DNA of 64,000 nt, from the NCBI GenBank assembly GCA_000827265.1, contig KN834749.1:609500-673499 (forward strand). The letters are read 5' to 3'. This document shows positions 35,212 through 47,045 of the stretch, piece after piece. Position numbers and translations under genes: made by a program. The stretch's first letter is position 1; each line of letters starts with the position of its first letter. This stretch comes from Collybiopsis luxurians FD-317 M1 (Eukaryota > Basidiomycota > Agaricomycetes > Agaricales > Omphalotaceae). The notes beneath the pieces are model-generated. The model ran no database searches, had not been told where the DNA came from, and worked only from the letters and a program-made list of their open reading frames with translations.

Positions 35212-35970
35212 GGATAATAGCTATGGATCAGCTAGAACAAGATAAACTGGGAGTAAGTGCAATTGAGGTCGGGCTGAGCTGGTGTGAGAACCACCTCAAC
35301 TATGGGTTAGTTGTGTATTTTTATACTCGCTCATGACTCAATGCCACCGAGGATCATCGAACTCCCGTCAGCCAGGTATAAGCCGATGAATTGATACTGA
35401 CAGGAAAAAACCGGAAGGATAGCTGTAAAACAGTCGGTTACTAAGATTTTTGACAAAACCATTACGATGCCGTCGCCCTGCAAGGTTATATTCCGTCGAC
35501 AGAGATCCTTCGTAAGTGGTATTGAGGTATCGCCGCCAGCCTAGGCTTGCTTCAATCTAGACTAAAACATAAACGTTCCAAGTTCCTGGAGTAACCGAGG
35601 CCAGAGCCAAGTGCTCAGTCCCACCGGAACTTCAGAGTTGCTCCGTACTGTATCACTAAGCACGGTATTATAATGAAGTTCGCTGACAGACCGGTCAAAG
35701 CGAGTCGACGCAAAAACGTCATCTACCCGAAGTTGTTGTTCCATCACGTCTCCGTTCCCGTTGCACGATCGGAATCGCTGTTTGTTGGATGAAACATCGG
35801 AAGCCAGAAAGATATACCATCCACTCTGCAAGTGTAACAGGTAGAATCCGCTGAATAGATAAAATATATTGTAAATAACGCTACATTTGCTGTCATCTTT
35901 AGATTGTTTGGTTCGGAACGTAAAACCTGTTGGACACAAATATCTCCTTACATCTCAGAATACCCAACCT
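35212..35970. other. Spacer between the membrane protein and the RING gene
   Basis: About 760 bp. Holds the promoter of the four-helix membrane gene and the 3' end of MAG2. Open frames are short and featureless. Confidence 0.45.
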
Positions 35971-38023
35971 TTAACGACCCCTTCTACCGCCACCACCTCC
36001 GAGAATGACAAGCTTATTAGCCCGTTTCTTCCTGTCTGTTCCACCGCTCCGCTGCTCGAGCTCATGCCATGCGATATCCATTTCCCATTCATCTTCCGCG
36101 TCTCTTTGCGTACGCCGGTTCTGGACATTGTTCCTCGAGGAAGTGGAACGTAACGCGGAGGCAAAACTTCCCTGGCCCCACGCCCCAGAAATTTGCTGAG
36201 GCGGAGCTACACCTACCTCCGGTTCGATTTCTACAATAGGCTCCGGAGGCATGACCACCTCATGAGCCGCTGGGGATTCCCAAGAGACTTGCACCGCATG
36301 TAGTCGTCTTTCCCGCTCCTTCTCCTCAGCTCTGACCTTGGCTCGTTCATCCTTTCGGCCCTTTTCCCTCCTACGCGCTTTCCGCATTTTTAATGCGTGC
36401 TCAAAGTTCTTTAATCCTTCAGCGCCGACAACTCCCTCGAGGTCAGCCTCAACAAAAACCACATCTGCGCCTTCAGGTAAATGTGCAAGATACTTGCAGC
36501 GTTTGCGGAGATCGTCGTTGACAGAACCTTCGGAAAAGGCGTCGATTCGAATGGTAATGTTATCAGGAAAATAAGCGTATTCTCCAAAGTGTGATAGAAG
36601 AATTCTGATGTCAACAGGATGGAGATAGAGGGGGAGACCAGATGCGGCTTGGTAATAGTAGTAAGTGGATGTCGAAGGAGGAGGTGGGTTGATATTACGA
36701 CGTTGTTTCGGCGTAGTCCGCGAATTGGCGGCGGGAGAATTGTTTGGTGTGGGAGGTATGGAAGAGATAACAGTACCGCCCGACTTGAAGGCAAGAAATT
36801 CCTGGGGGATATCGGAAGGATCAGTGCTTCCCTCTGCCTTCCGACGTCTTTCTTGCAATTCTGCTCGTTCCCGAATCTCTCGAAGATCTTTGTGTGCTTT
36901 CTCAATTTTCCGCCGTAAAAATGGCAAATCAAGAGAAGAGGCCTTCTCGATCTGATTCCTGACCTTCTGGTCTGCTACATCGATAAAAGAAACTCCTAGA
37001 TCATCACTCATGCCTGCAAGAACTCTTCGCTCGAGTGCGAGATCATCAAGATCACGAGTGAGATCCGTTATCATTTGTGCTGGAGTAGCGAGCATGAACT
37101 TTGAAAACTCAAATACGTCAGGAAGAAAATGGAAAGGAGCTTGGTGAGGAGGAAGGAGATCGGAAGGCCAAGTGTCTGAACGAGGGAGGGCAAGAGTTGT
37201 AATTTGAGGTCGCTGGATTAATCGCATCCGCACTGTAGATCCTTCTCGAGGAGCATCTTCGAGTATAAGGTCTGCAATTGAGCTAGAGGAATAGGGAAGT
37301 TCTGAAGGACTGTTAAGTGGGCCTTCATACCACTTGACGCTCTTCAGTTGGCTAGAGTTGATAGAGTCGAAACAGATAGGGCATCTCGCCCATTTGTTCT
37401 CAGATGTACTGAGATAATGTAAGATACAAGGAAAGCAAAATATCTGGCAGAGAAGGTCATTGATAACACTTCGCCGGAGATATAATAAGTACTTACATGG
37501 CCGCATTTCGTCATTCGGGGAGCAGTCGGGGGAGAAAGACAGATAGGGCACGTAGTGTGGCCCTCATGCAAGCCAGCATTCTCACCGACAGCAGCTGCAG
37601 ACGCGTAGGCTGAAGAGCGCGGTATGATTACTTGCAAGATATCGTTCCATTGAAAGTAGCTGTATAACTATTTCAAATGAAATCTGGATACCGTATACAA
37701 GGATGCTCACATATCAGGATCTGCAAAGTGAACGGTGTAGTCTCCTGAAGGGTTCATGACAAACCGATATTGAGCATTGACGAATCCTGAGATATACTTA
37801 AGCACTGCAAATGCCAGCGAGATGCCCAACACTTACTCTCCTTATTCCAAACTCCATGAGCATTGCCTGTTTTTCGACTTCTTCGAGGAAGATTTGAGAG
37901 AGGCTGGTGCTGTCTGGGTGGAAGGGTGAAATTGAGGAGATGATTCAAGTTCTGGGAGTGATTTGCAGCCATCTTTGCACCGCGCTTTGGCGTCGTGGGC
38001 GACGATGCCGAGGTACTGGACAT
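35971..38023 (-). CDS. MAG2: RNF10/MAG2-type RING finger protein
   Basis: Starts at ATG 38023 (MSSTSASSPTTPKRGAKMAA), then NHLLNFTLPPRQ, RFVMNPSGDYTVHFADPDM and the RING finger TTCPICLSPPTAPRMTKCGH joined across an intron to IFCFPCILHYL, closing with RCPICFDSIN. The long third exon carries VKWYEGP, a coiled region (KIEKAHKDLREIRERAELQE) and YYYYQAASGLPLYLHPVDIR, the block shared with human RNF10 and yeast Mag2. RNF10 ubiquitinates small-subunit ribosomal proteins on stalled ribosomes, and Mag2 acts in the same ribosome quality-control area in yeast. The C-terminus is Lys/Arg-rich and ends in GGGGGRRGR, possibly RNA- or ribosome-binding. It shares a 166 bp divergent promoter with WBP11. Confidence 0.86.
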
Positions 38024-38189
38024 GGACCCGGAATGATTCGCAGTCAAAGACTGAAGATAGTGGAGGACACTGACTCCCTGCCAGTGGGAGCTCAGATGAG
38101 AAAGCCTGACTCGGCCCCTCAATCTAATCGGCTTCGGCACCGGGCAACGGACACTTGATCTTGGACCCTCACCCGCTATACTGTACAGT
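38024..38189. promoter_or_regulatory. 166 bp divergent promoter of MAG2 and WBP11
   Basis: The starts of the MAG2 (minus) and WBP11 (plus) genes are only 166 bp apart. No recognised operator; co-expression is inferred from spacing alone. Confidence 0.4.
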
Positions 38190-39889
38190 ATGGGCAAAAA
38201 CCTCAATCCAGCCGATGCATATCGTATGGCTCAATACTCTTAATTTACTATTTACTCACTTTATTTGCAGGCAAATCTCTGCGCAAAAAGGAACTCAAAA
38301 AGGCGCGTAATCTCACAGTTGTGTCAACTTTGCCATACTCAAAATATTTTCTGCAGTAGAACAAGGCAGAACGTTCCAAAGCTCGAGAATTAGCCTTGGT
38401 GAAGAAGGATACTCGAGGTGCCTTATATTTTTCCTGAATCCGGTGTCCAACTCATTCTCCAATCCAGATCTCGAAGATGAAATCGAACAATTAGAAAGTC
38501 TTGCCCAGTCTTCAGCCGCCGACAAATCTCGCCTTTCCGCCGCCAAATCAGAGTTAGAGAATATATTGGCCAAAAAGGAAGCTTATGTCAAGGAGCATCC
38601 TGAACATCGTCGTCTGGTCTTTCGGCCTCGTAGAGATAAAGATGCCCCAGCCGAGGAAATCATTCTGCCCAAGAAGAGAAACTATTTTGATAAAAATGGT
38701 CTTCCTCGTCATCCAGAGCGTTCAATTTATTATGACAAGATAATGAACCCTTATGGGGTTGCGCCTCCTGGAATGCCTTACATGGAACGACGTGCGTATC
38801 ACTCGCAAGCCCTATACGTGCAGATTTATACCTATTCTCTCTAGCTCTGTTGCCTGGTGAAGTTGATTCGGACGCAGAGGGTGATAGTGCGTTCCTCTTC
38901 GTCTTGCGCGTCTTTCGACTAAGCTTCCAAGTCAGACGGTGACGACGACGATATTGCAATGCCGGAAGGTCCTCCTCCAGGGATGGATGAACCCGTGAAC
39001 AGTGACGATGAGATTCCAATGCCAGATGACCCGGCCGCGGGTGAAAGTCCAGGTTCGAGTAGGATACCCATGAATTTGTGTTTATTAATTAAACTCGTTT
39101 TCAGATGATGGTGCTAGTAGCACCCCTCGACCACCACTTCCCACGGGCCCTTCACTACCTCCTATTGGAATTAACCCACCGTTACCGCCCGGACCCCCTC
39201 TGCCTGCAGGAATGCTCTTTCCTCCCCCTCCTCCGCCCCCTACCGGATTCCCGCAGGGAAGCCTACCTCTTCCGCCTTCTGGTTTTCCTCACGGAGGTTT
39301 CCCTCTTTCATCCTTGGGTTTTCCTTCATTTCCACCAAATTTACTTCCGCCACCTCCGATTCCCCCTCCCGGATTCTTTCCGCGGCGTGAAAAATCTGCT
39401 TCGGCAATGCAGGACCCTCTTTCATCCGTACCTCATCAAACGTATCAAGCTCACAGAGCCAGTCGATCTTCGGCTCATCCGTCTCTCCCTGCAAAACCTG
39501 CAGTTGACGTCTCGGGATCATCCCTATCCGCAACGACCACCGCCGCCGCTGCCACCGTCTCTGCTGAACCTCAATTACGCGACCTGAAGAAAGAAGCGAC
39601 GGCCTTTATTCCAAGTGCCTTGAAAAGGAAACGAGGAGGAGCTTCGACCACTTTGTCTCGAGTCAATGCAGCTCCCGGAGTAGACGATGATGATAACGAT
39701 ACAGATCCGTCTGTTGCCGCAGACCCTCGACCTGATCTTTTGAGCACTCTCAGAGAACAGTTTGGCCCGGCTCCTGCGGTAGCCAAGCCTGAACAACCTG
39801 CGAAGAAGGCAAAGGTAGAAGCTGTAAAGAAAAAGGATGATTACGAACGATTTGTGGAAGAAATTGGAGATATCCTGAATCCTTCATAA
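38190..39889 (+). CDS. WBP11: WW-domain-binding protein 11 homologue, splicing factor
   Basis: The N-terminal Wbp11 region is built from short exons: MGKNLNPADAYR, KSLRKKELKK, then NKAERSKARELALVKKDTR. A coiled coil follows (LEDEIEQLESLAQSS to LAKKEAYVKEHP), then MNPYGVAPPGMPYMER. Acidic exons (SDGDDDDIAMPEGPPPGMD) lead to long proline runs (PPPPPPPTGFPQG, about 39225), the type bound by WW domains. The C-terminus has basic SALKRKRGG and ends DDYERFVEEIGDILNPS. WBP11 is a nuclear spliceosome-associated protein. The intron at 38303-38359 reads correctly only with a GC donor. Confidence 0.82.
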
Positions 39890-40028
39890 TGTAGTTAAAC
39901 TAGAATACTCGTATATACTTGAACTGGGTTAAAATGTGATCCCAAGTTCATCGGGACAATCCGTGACGATCCGCGAATCGGAGGACATTAATAAATGCAC
40001 GAGACGGGATTTCTTTCCCACTTCCGCT

Positions 40029-41389
40029 ATGAGTAGCCAAACTATGCTACTTCATCCTCGACCGTATTCGCGTTCTCCCAGTGCTCTGCTACTTTTACCA
40101 TTGTTGCCAATGAAGCAATCTAACGTGACTCTCCCTCCGGAAATATGGGGACAGATCTTTGAATTTGTAGACACTGGACAGAACAGCGCTCATCTATTAT
40201 CTGTAATGTTCGTGTGCAAGAGGTTCAAGGTACATATATGTGGTTCTTTTTTCCTGATTGACGGATGCTCAATGGTACCCGTAAGGACATTGTTGAACCG
40301 TTGCTGTATTCGCACGTCAGTTTCGAACATTATTCTAGCTTGGAGAAATTTAGCTACCGAATCCATGCTGCCGACAAGTGGGACTCTTTGGGCCGTTTCC
40401 CTCATAGCTCTCCCGGTCGCTGGGTAAAATCCCTTGATGTATCACGAATAGAGCTTTACAAGACTGTGCCAAAACTTCCTCTCTTGGAAGACCCGTTGGA
40501 CAACATGGAAATTATGACTCTTCGACTGGATTCCCTACTAACCCATCTCTTTCCTCTTGTCCCTTTTCTTTCCTCGTTTTCCATGAATCCGAGTTTCATT
40601 TTCAGTCGACGCGCCCTGATGTCACTTAACGAGAGGGATGGAGCCGATAGGATGACGGTATTGCGTGGTATTTTCTATCTTCCTTCTAAGGGAATGCCTC
40701 GGGAAGCATTGGTACAACTTCTGCGGAGTACCGTCAATCTTGAAGAGCTCGAGGTCATCGGACCGGACATTGATCCTGTCGAGTTATGGTACGAACAAAC
40801 GCCTCTCCCTCCGGCCTTTGACCCGTTATGTTTACCAAAACTGAGAGAACTTACCCTTCTCTCTTCGTTACAATCTTCTCCGCTTATGCTATCACTGCTT
40901 TCGACTCCCCTACCATCACTCAGAAAATTGACTATAACCCCGTATGATGACATTCCGGCCTCCACCTCATCATTTTTCATTCATACACACGGGCAGCCGC
41001 TGCGATCCTTGCTCCTTCTGACTCGGAAATCATGGCCTACACGATTACACACTTCTCCCACCAATTTACTTCAAACGGCACCTATTCTTCGGCATCTGTC
41101 CCTAGAACTTCCGCTTCCGGCTCTAGAGTTGAAAGAGGACCATTGTTTGGAGATTCTTTCCATTCCTAAACCTAGTCACGAGTCATGGAATCTCATTTCT
41201 CGCCTACTTCCTTATCTTCCGTCTTTAAAGGTGGTTAGAATAAGGGACGTAAAGTGGCTTAGGAAAGGAATGGGCCAGCGAGCAATGGAGACCGGGGTAC
41301 AGGGAGAAATGCGAGAATGGCGTCGGCGCTTGGCTCGAAGAAACATCCTTCTTCTTGACAGCGAATGGAGGGGTGCAGATTCAATATAA
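40029..41389 (+). CDS. F-box protein with leucine-rich segment
   Basis: Two exons with an intron at 40230-40285. The N-terminal F-box is MKQSNVTLPPEIWGQIFEFV, continuing to LLSVMFVCKRFK, with the typical LPPEI and buried hydrophobics. The remaining 360 residues show LRR-like spacing (LEELEVIGPDI, LPKLRELTLLSSL, LPSLRKLTITPYDD, LRHLSLELPLP, LPSLKVVRIRDVKW). It should serve as the substrate adaptor of an SCF ubiquitin ligase; the substrate is unknown. Such genes are greatly expanded in agaricomycetes. The start is ATG 40029; ATG 40110 is equally plausible and begins just before the F-box. It is not closely related by eye to the F-box gene at 62750. Confidence 0.78.
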
Positions 41390-41591
41390 TACCGACATCA
41401 ACTTCCCCCTTCAATCATATTTTAGCTGGTTGGCGGTCCATCTATGAAACCGTTTATATTGCTATCCGTTTCTTCCTGATATCTTTGTAATAACCCTGCT
41501 CGAGTCATTTTGGTGTATCCTCCAAGCTATAAAATGTACTATACTGCGCCTTTGCAATACAATCTTTTCCTCCCTCATAGCATTCCCCGCA

Positions 41592-42562
41592 ATGTCTCTT
41601 GCTCCCCTCAATCCTACCTCGTTCGAGTATTACCTCGCTAATGCTTTCTCGAATAAACCCTTCGGCGGTAATCCAGCTGTCGTGGCCTTCCTAGATCCCA
41701 AAGCAACGCCCACGGATGTTCTGTTCAATATCGCGGCTACTTTCAAGCAGCCGATGACTGCGTTTCTATCCAAGGATACTTCCTTCAATGGTGATGCGAA
41801 CACCGAAAGATTCGCGGTGCGATACTTCACAGCCGAACACGAAGCGCACATATGCTTGCATGCTACATTAGCGGCAGCAAAAGTCATATTTCAGACAGGA
41901 CGTGTAGGAAAGGAGGTCAACCTGGTCGAGTTTGTGACCAAAAGCGGCGAGGTGTTGATGGCACGTATTGTGACGCGAGAGAAGAATGAACAGTGGATTG
42001 AGCTTGAACTTGCCAAGGCAGAGATTGTTCGAGTGGAAGGGGCGGAGGAAAAGAGGATTGCAGACATTGTCAATGATTATTTCGGGAAGCATCTTACAAT
42101 TCATCACGTAGCAAAAGGCGTTGAGCCCTATCAAAATTATCTCCTTATCGAGGTTGACGAGATAGATAATATTGGAAACTGCGACGTTCATGGAACAGAA
42201 CTCGGGGCAAGTAGATTTCATTCACGGACACATACCCTCTCTGACAGACCCTTTAGAAGCAAACTGGTTTCAATATCAACGCTATCACGGCAAGATCCTC
42301 GACTGGGAACGAGGATTTTGTTTCCAGGGTGTTCGTGCCATTTGAGAGTCTCGGGGGAGAAGACCATGTATGCGGTTCGGCTCATGCCCTACTCGGACCG
42401 TACTGGGTTAAGAAACAAGGTCTAACTGATGGAATAGAAGTCAAGGCAGCCCAGGTGAGCCGCAGGGGCGGTGATTTGAGAATCTTTTGGGTAAAGGGGG
42501 AGCCCAAGCTGAAGATGAGAGGTCAGGGTATAGCAATTGCAAATGGGACCTTCTCTTTCTGA
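41592..42562 (+). CDS. PhzF-family isomerase/epimerase-like protein
   Basis: Two exons, about 306 residues. PhzF landmarks: YYLANAFSNKPFGGNPAVVA at the N-terminus, RYFTAEHEAHICLHATLAAA (the catalytic Glu region), and in the second half EDFVSRVFVPFESLGGEDHV, then CGSAHALLGPYW. The intron 42207-42256 has the donor GCAAGT and joins ELG to KQTGFN; without it the frame stops. The family has the diaminopimelate-epimerase fold, and PhzF itself isomerises a phenazine precursor. In fungi without phenazine genes the substrate is unknown, and no biosynthetic cluster surrounds this gene. Cytosolic. Confidence 0.88.
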
Positions 42563-43112
42563 GCAGCTTCCGTATACTATAAATTCTGATTTCTATTCTG
42601 CCTGAGCATGTTCAGTCCGGATATGATCCAAATTAGTAGCGATATGACTAGCTTTGACCAATTCCATTTTTGGACGTGTCAAGATTAAACACGCTCTTAC
42701 GTGCCGATAGCTCCATGAGTAATCCAGATTGTGGCAAGATACTTGGTTGATTCGTAATATTAAGAATAAATCCTGGTGGGATGGGTTCCTTTCGGCTATC
42801 TTCTCGCTTCCAAATCCGGCAGCCTTTGGACATAACAATGGATGACATTGACAAGGACTAGTGGCAAAGACTACTGGCCACGGAATTTTCCGTTTTCAAT
42901 TTCACATTCAAGAACACAATGCCACAATTTTCGATAGCCAGTTTGACCTCTGCCTTTGCAAGGCCAAAAACAGAATTGACCGAAGACCATTGTTTGAAGC
43001 TGCATATAAAATGATCTTCTATGAACCCCATTCATCCAGGGTATTGCTCTCTTTCCTGCATCACAGCGTAAACGCTCAGCGACGGTCTCCTGGCAAATCA
43101 TCAAGTTCAAAG
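42563..43112. other. Spacer between PhzF and the kinase-like gene
   Basis: About 550 bp. The frame of the next gene is open back to 42861, but that part carries no domain and is likely leader sequence. Nothing else seen. Confidence 0.4.
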
Positions 43113-43867
43113 ATGTCGACTCTTCAATTGATCGATACCGATAAAAATATCTATGAACTCTGGAGTTGGGCACCGTCAGACGTACGCGATCAAAAAGTCA
43201 TCCTGACGGACCAACAACTATCTACTAGAGGAAACGTCGTTATAGGATACCTAGGACCTCGAGATCAGGAGAGTAGGGTGGCCGTCGTCGCCAAATTGGC
43301 ACGACAGAGTTCCCTTCATTCTCTGGAAAAGGAGTATGAAATGTATGAGACTAAGCTGAAACGTTTGCAAGGCCACGTTGTCCCTAGGTGCTATGGGCTG
43401 TTTAAAGGAATTAATTCGAACGGTGAAGGAATGGCATGTTTGCTCCTGGAATACTGCATAGGCTCTCCCACATTTGCTCTTGAAGATCGCAAGTATGTCC
43501 TCCATATCCTCTTGATCTGCCCTTAGTCCGTTGACTGACCGAATCATCTAGCCGCCTGATCATGCTCGCAGTATGCAAGCTCCACAACGCTGGAGTTCTC
43601 CATGGGTCTTTGGGCGATGGCCGTCATATCGTCTATACCAACTCCCAAGTTCGGCTCGTAGACTTCACCCACGCCATTGAAAACCATAGATGCGTAGGCG
43701 CTATTCCGATGCTTACTAGTTCCACAGGGGAGAAAGCGAGCAGGAATGGCTGCCCTGAGTTGGTGTTCATGGAAGAGAAATATGGAATGGCCGATTTACT
43801 CTCCAAATATCATACCCAATTTCACTCGAAACCTGCCGTCCACCATCCTCGTCGGGGCCGTTTCTGA
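43113..43867 (+). CDS. Small kinase-like protein without a standard HRD motif
   Basis: Two exons (43113-43492 and 43552-43867), about 231 residues from MSTLQLIDTDKNIYELWSW. Features of a minimal protein-kinase fold: VVAKLARQSSLHSLEKEYEM (lysine and helix-C glutamate region), YGLFKGINSNGEGMACLLLEY (hinge), LHNAGVLHGSLGDGRHIVY in place of the catalytic loop, and VRLVDFTHA in place of DFG. The HRD-x4-N signature is replaced by HGS-x-x-D, and the protein ends soon after, lacking a full C-lobe. It resembles the many small kinase-like proteins of agaricomycete genomes and may be inactive. Start ATG 43113; function unknown. Confidence 0.6.
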
Positions 43868-43977
43868 CCTTGGAAATGTATAAAACAATTACATTGCAGT
43901 CGTATACCCTATACAAAAGAATGACTGTAGAGTTTTTCATCCCTACTCGTCCTATTTACTTGTTTAGACAGATTTTA

Positions 43978-45756
43978 TCAAACTAATGACGCGGATCTTT
44001 TACTCACCTGGAAGACATTCGAAATATAAAGTGACTCGAATGAAGCTGCAACGTCTTTGTTCAGGTCATGGCCCCAAATATCTTCCCAAATTCCCGGTAA
44101 ACCCCTCTGCAGTCTGCTGGTGTCTTCCTTGGAAGAAAATGAGTCATACATTCTGCCTGCCTCCGCACTTGCTTGCAAAACTCCATTAGCTCTGGGAGGC
44201 CGGACAGTGTTGTATCGCATGAGAAGATCCTGGAAAAACGTGAGGGTTGGTTCATTGCGATAAAGAGACGACACACCGGAAGATTACCATTCTTGGCTTG
44301 AGGATGGGTGAGTAATTGGACGAGCAAGAAAACATCTTCGAAACCTTGACCGACGCCAGCACCTAGATCTGCAAATACTTAGCTATGATAGCATTCCCAT
44401 GCACCATTAGCTGAAGCCTACGAGGTAGCATCCCATGTGCCTAGAGCAGAGCATTTAAGAGAGAAGAAACGAACGATCTGAGTGAAGGGCACCTACTGCA
44501 TCTCCTACGAGAACAACATTGTCGCGGACATAACTTTGAAGTGGGGGATATACTGTGTGAATAGACCACTTGCTGGGTTTTTTGAGATGATTCAGAATAA
44601 TCGACGTGTCATGTCCCCAGTTCCCGCAACGATCTTTGAGCTCCTGCTCGGTCGACGCTTCGACCCACGGATAAGGTAGCTCAGCTTGCGCAGGCTTATC
44701 CCAGTCGGTCAGAAAGACGACAACATTGATCTGCAGCGAGAGGGGAGGCTTTAAGGACGAATTCAATCACGAGATACCTACGACAGTAGAGCCTTTAATC
44801 GGGAAAACTATCATATGCTGAGTGAAGAAGTTAGCGAAGTGGACCCATCCACTGCGTCAAGCTTTTTACCTTGCCAGAGCCCATGAAACATAGCGGGCGA
44901 TTCGAATTTGTCAAATCAGTGTACACCCCGGCGCGCTGAAGATCGTCCCTGGGTATGAGCCCACGATAGGCGGAAGTGTTGGGGTAGACGAGAGAGTTAT
45001 TTGATGAGACGTCTCCAATAACATATCGACGAGTTATGCTTCTGATACCGTCGGCACCGATGACCAAATCCGTTTCATGAGATGTTCCATCAGCGAAATG
45101 TAAGATTTGCTTGCCAGCCTCTGAGAGGCCTACAGAGGTGCATCGCTTATTGTATTGAATTATAGATGGATCCAGAAGAGCGACGACAGCTTCGAGAAAG
45201 GCTGGCCTACATAGATATAATTACGGCGGATTTTTGGAAGGATTGAGAGTCAAGATACCTGTAAATTGCCAAAGCAAGTGGATCTTGGCAATTTGTCTCA
45301 TACTATGAGGTCCTTGCGTATTCAAGCCGCCTTTACCATCGTAAGGTAACTCACATTGTAGATACATTCATGAGGATCATAAGCTGAGCAGAAGCTGAAT
45401 AATCTCGGATAAGGACTTGGGTGGTCAGATCGCGCAAGAACCGCATCAAAGATCCCAAGGCCCTAGGTAGGCGAAGTTGAGAATTGAAATATAGTAGAAA
45501 CTGGATATAACAAGTATACCTTCAGGGCCCGTACAGCGTTTGGTCTGGGGATCGAGAATGATACGACTCAGCGCTCGCTTCGGACAGATACCGCAGCTAA
45601 ATGTACCCACCCAAGACCAACGCCTGCACCAGCCTCCTGTGAGAAAGATGACGCCTCAAATACGTGTACCGAGATTCCAGCTCTTGAAAGAGCGACTGCT
45701 GCAGATAGTCCGCAGAGACCACCACCGCAAATGGCGACGCTAAAGTCCTTTGTCAT
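43978..45756 (-). CDS. FAD-dependent monooxygenase, salicylate-hydroxylase-like
   Basis: Read from ATG 45756: MTKDFSVAICGGGLCGLSAA, the GxGxxG dinucleotide fold, then GISVHVFEA. Later exons have LVIGADGIRS (DG motif, about 45060), RGLIPRDDL, and the second FAD motif VVLVGDAVG followed across an intron by AHGMLPRLGAGVGQGFEDVF. These are group A flavoprotein hydroxylase motifs. The likely reaction is NAD(P)H- and O2-dependent hydroxylation of an aromatic acid or secondary metabolite; the substrate is unknown. About seven introns. The C-terminal end is uncertain: a good donor GTGAGT follows NVFQ at about 44011, so a final exon may lie further left. It diverges from the HIT gene across 144 bp. 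No signal peptide. Confidence 0.83.
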
Positions 45757-45900
45757 GATCAGTTCAAGGAGAAACTCGAAATGGGCTCCATGAAGATAGC
45801 AGGATGCCGTGACGAATGTGAGATTCCGAGGGAATGTATTGAATGAAAAAGGTAAGCATTCAAATAAAGCAATAAGCGCCGATATTCCTTAGTTATTGCC

Positions 45901-46625
45901 ATGTCCCTTCTGTTTTCGACCTTCGAAGTTACTCGTCAATGCTTCTATAGGTCGGCATATTCATATGCCATAGTCAACCTCAAACCCATAGTTCCTGGCC
46001 GTAAGCACTTTCCTTGTCGTCTGGTGAACTATACTTAGCTTCAAGGCACTGGTGCAGATGTCCTTGTGATTCCAAATAGAACAGTCCCTCGTTTGGCTGA
46101 CTTAAACGGTGCATATCGGTCTTTGTGTTTTGAAATATCATCGTGATTTCTTTGTGTAGAAACAGAATTGGCATCCCTGATGGGCTCTGTACAACGTGTC
46201 GGCGGGGTCCTCGAGCGCGCATATGGTGCCGACGCGTTGACTATCGCATGTCAGGCAGGTCAGGTATTCGATCGTCTTCGGACATCGCTTTAACTTGTTA
46301 TCCAGGACGGCGAAGCCGCCGGTCAAAGTGGTCAGTGAAAAGACACCCACGAATTGCTTTCGTAAAAGCTGAATCCTTTATCAAAGTTCCTCACGTGCAC
46401 TTTCACCTACTTCCTCGCAAAAGCGTTGGAGATCGCTTCTCAAATAATGATGAGATCTATCCAGCTTTAGAACAATCTGAAGTTTCCCTCAAGTCCAATT
46501 TTTCTGGAAACCCCTTGAGAGTCGATGCTGATGAAAATCGCAAAGCGCGAACAGAGGAGGAAATGGAGGCGGAAGCTACGTGGCTGAGGATATTCTTCGT
46601 GGCCACGAAAGATGGCTCGATCTAG
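45901..46625 (+). CDS. HIT-family dinucleoside polyphosphate hydrolase, FHIT/HNT2-like
   Basis: Five exons. MSLLFSTFEVTRQCFYRSAY, AIVNLKPIVPG, then HVLVIPNRTVPRLADLN, GADALTIACQDGEAAGQS and the catalytic histidine triad VPHVHFHLLPRK (about 46392). The C-terminal extension EEEMEAEATWLRIFF is typical of FHIT-type enzymes. The product hydrolyses Ap3A-like dinucleotides in the cytosol or nucleus. The fourth intron starts at either GC 46255 or GT 46264; the second choice adds three residues (AGQ). Compact and intact. Confidence 0.88.
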
Positions 46626-47045
46626 TATTTCTCTAGGCGTCAGATCTTATGCACAAGTCTACAATCAAACATGAATTCTTCACAAAACCTTGTCACTTGT
46701 GTCCTCAATTATTCGAATACACAAAGAACACTTCTGACGCCTCTGGATGTTCTCAACTAGGTCTAAATTTAGCTGAACCCATATGGTCTGGATGCTCTTC
46801 TATCCGCGGCGAGACGGACCTACCATGAGATCTTTTCTTCTGGTAGCTCTTTCGCACTGCACCTGTGCTACACAGACGAACGTTTTGCACTCTTCGATGG
46901 TACACACGTTTTATTCGAAGTATCTTCATCCTGGAAAGATGGATCGTCACGGGTGGAAAGGCTCAGTGAAGATATATAAAACCTCCCTTGTTCTATGTCA
47001 AAATCTGCGAGTTACCCCTCGAGCTCTACACATCCACCTTCCACG
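46626..47045. other. Spacer between HIT and ribonuclease T2
   Basis: 420 bp with the ribonuclease promoter. A TATA-like TATATAAA at 46973-46980 lies about 66 bp before the ribonuclease ATG. No gene seen. Confidence 0.45.
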
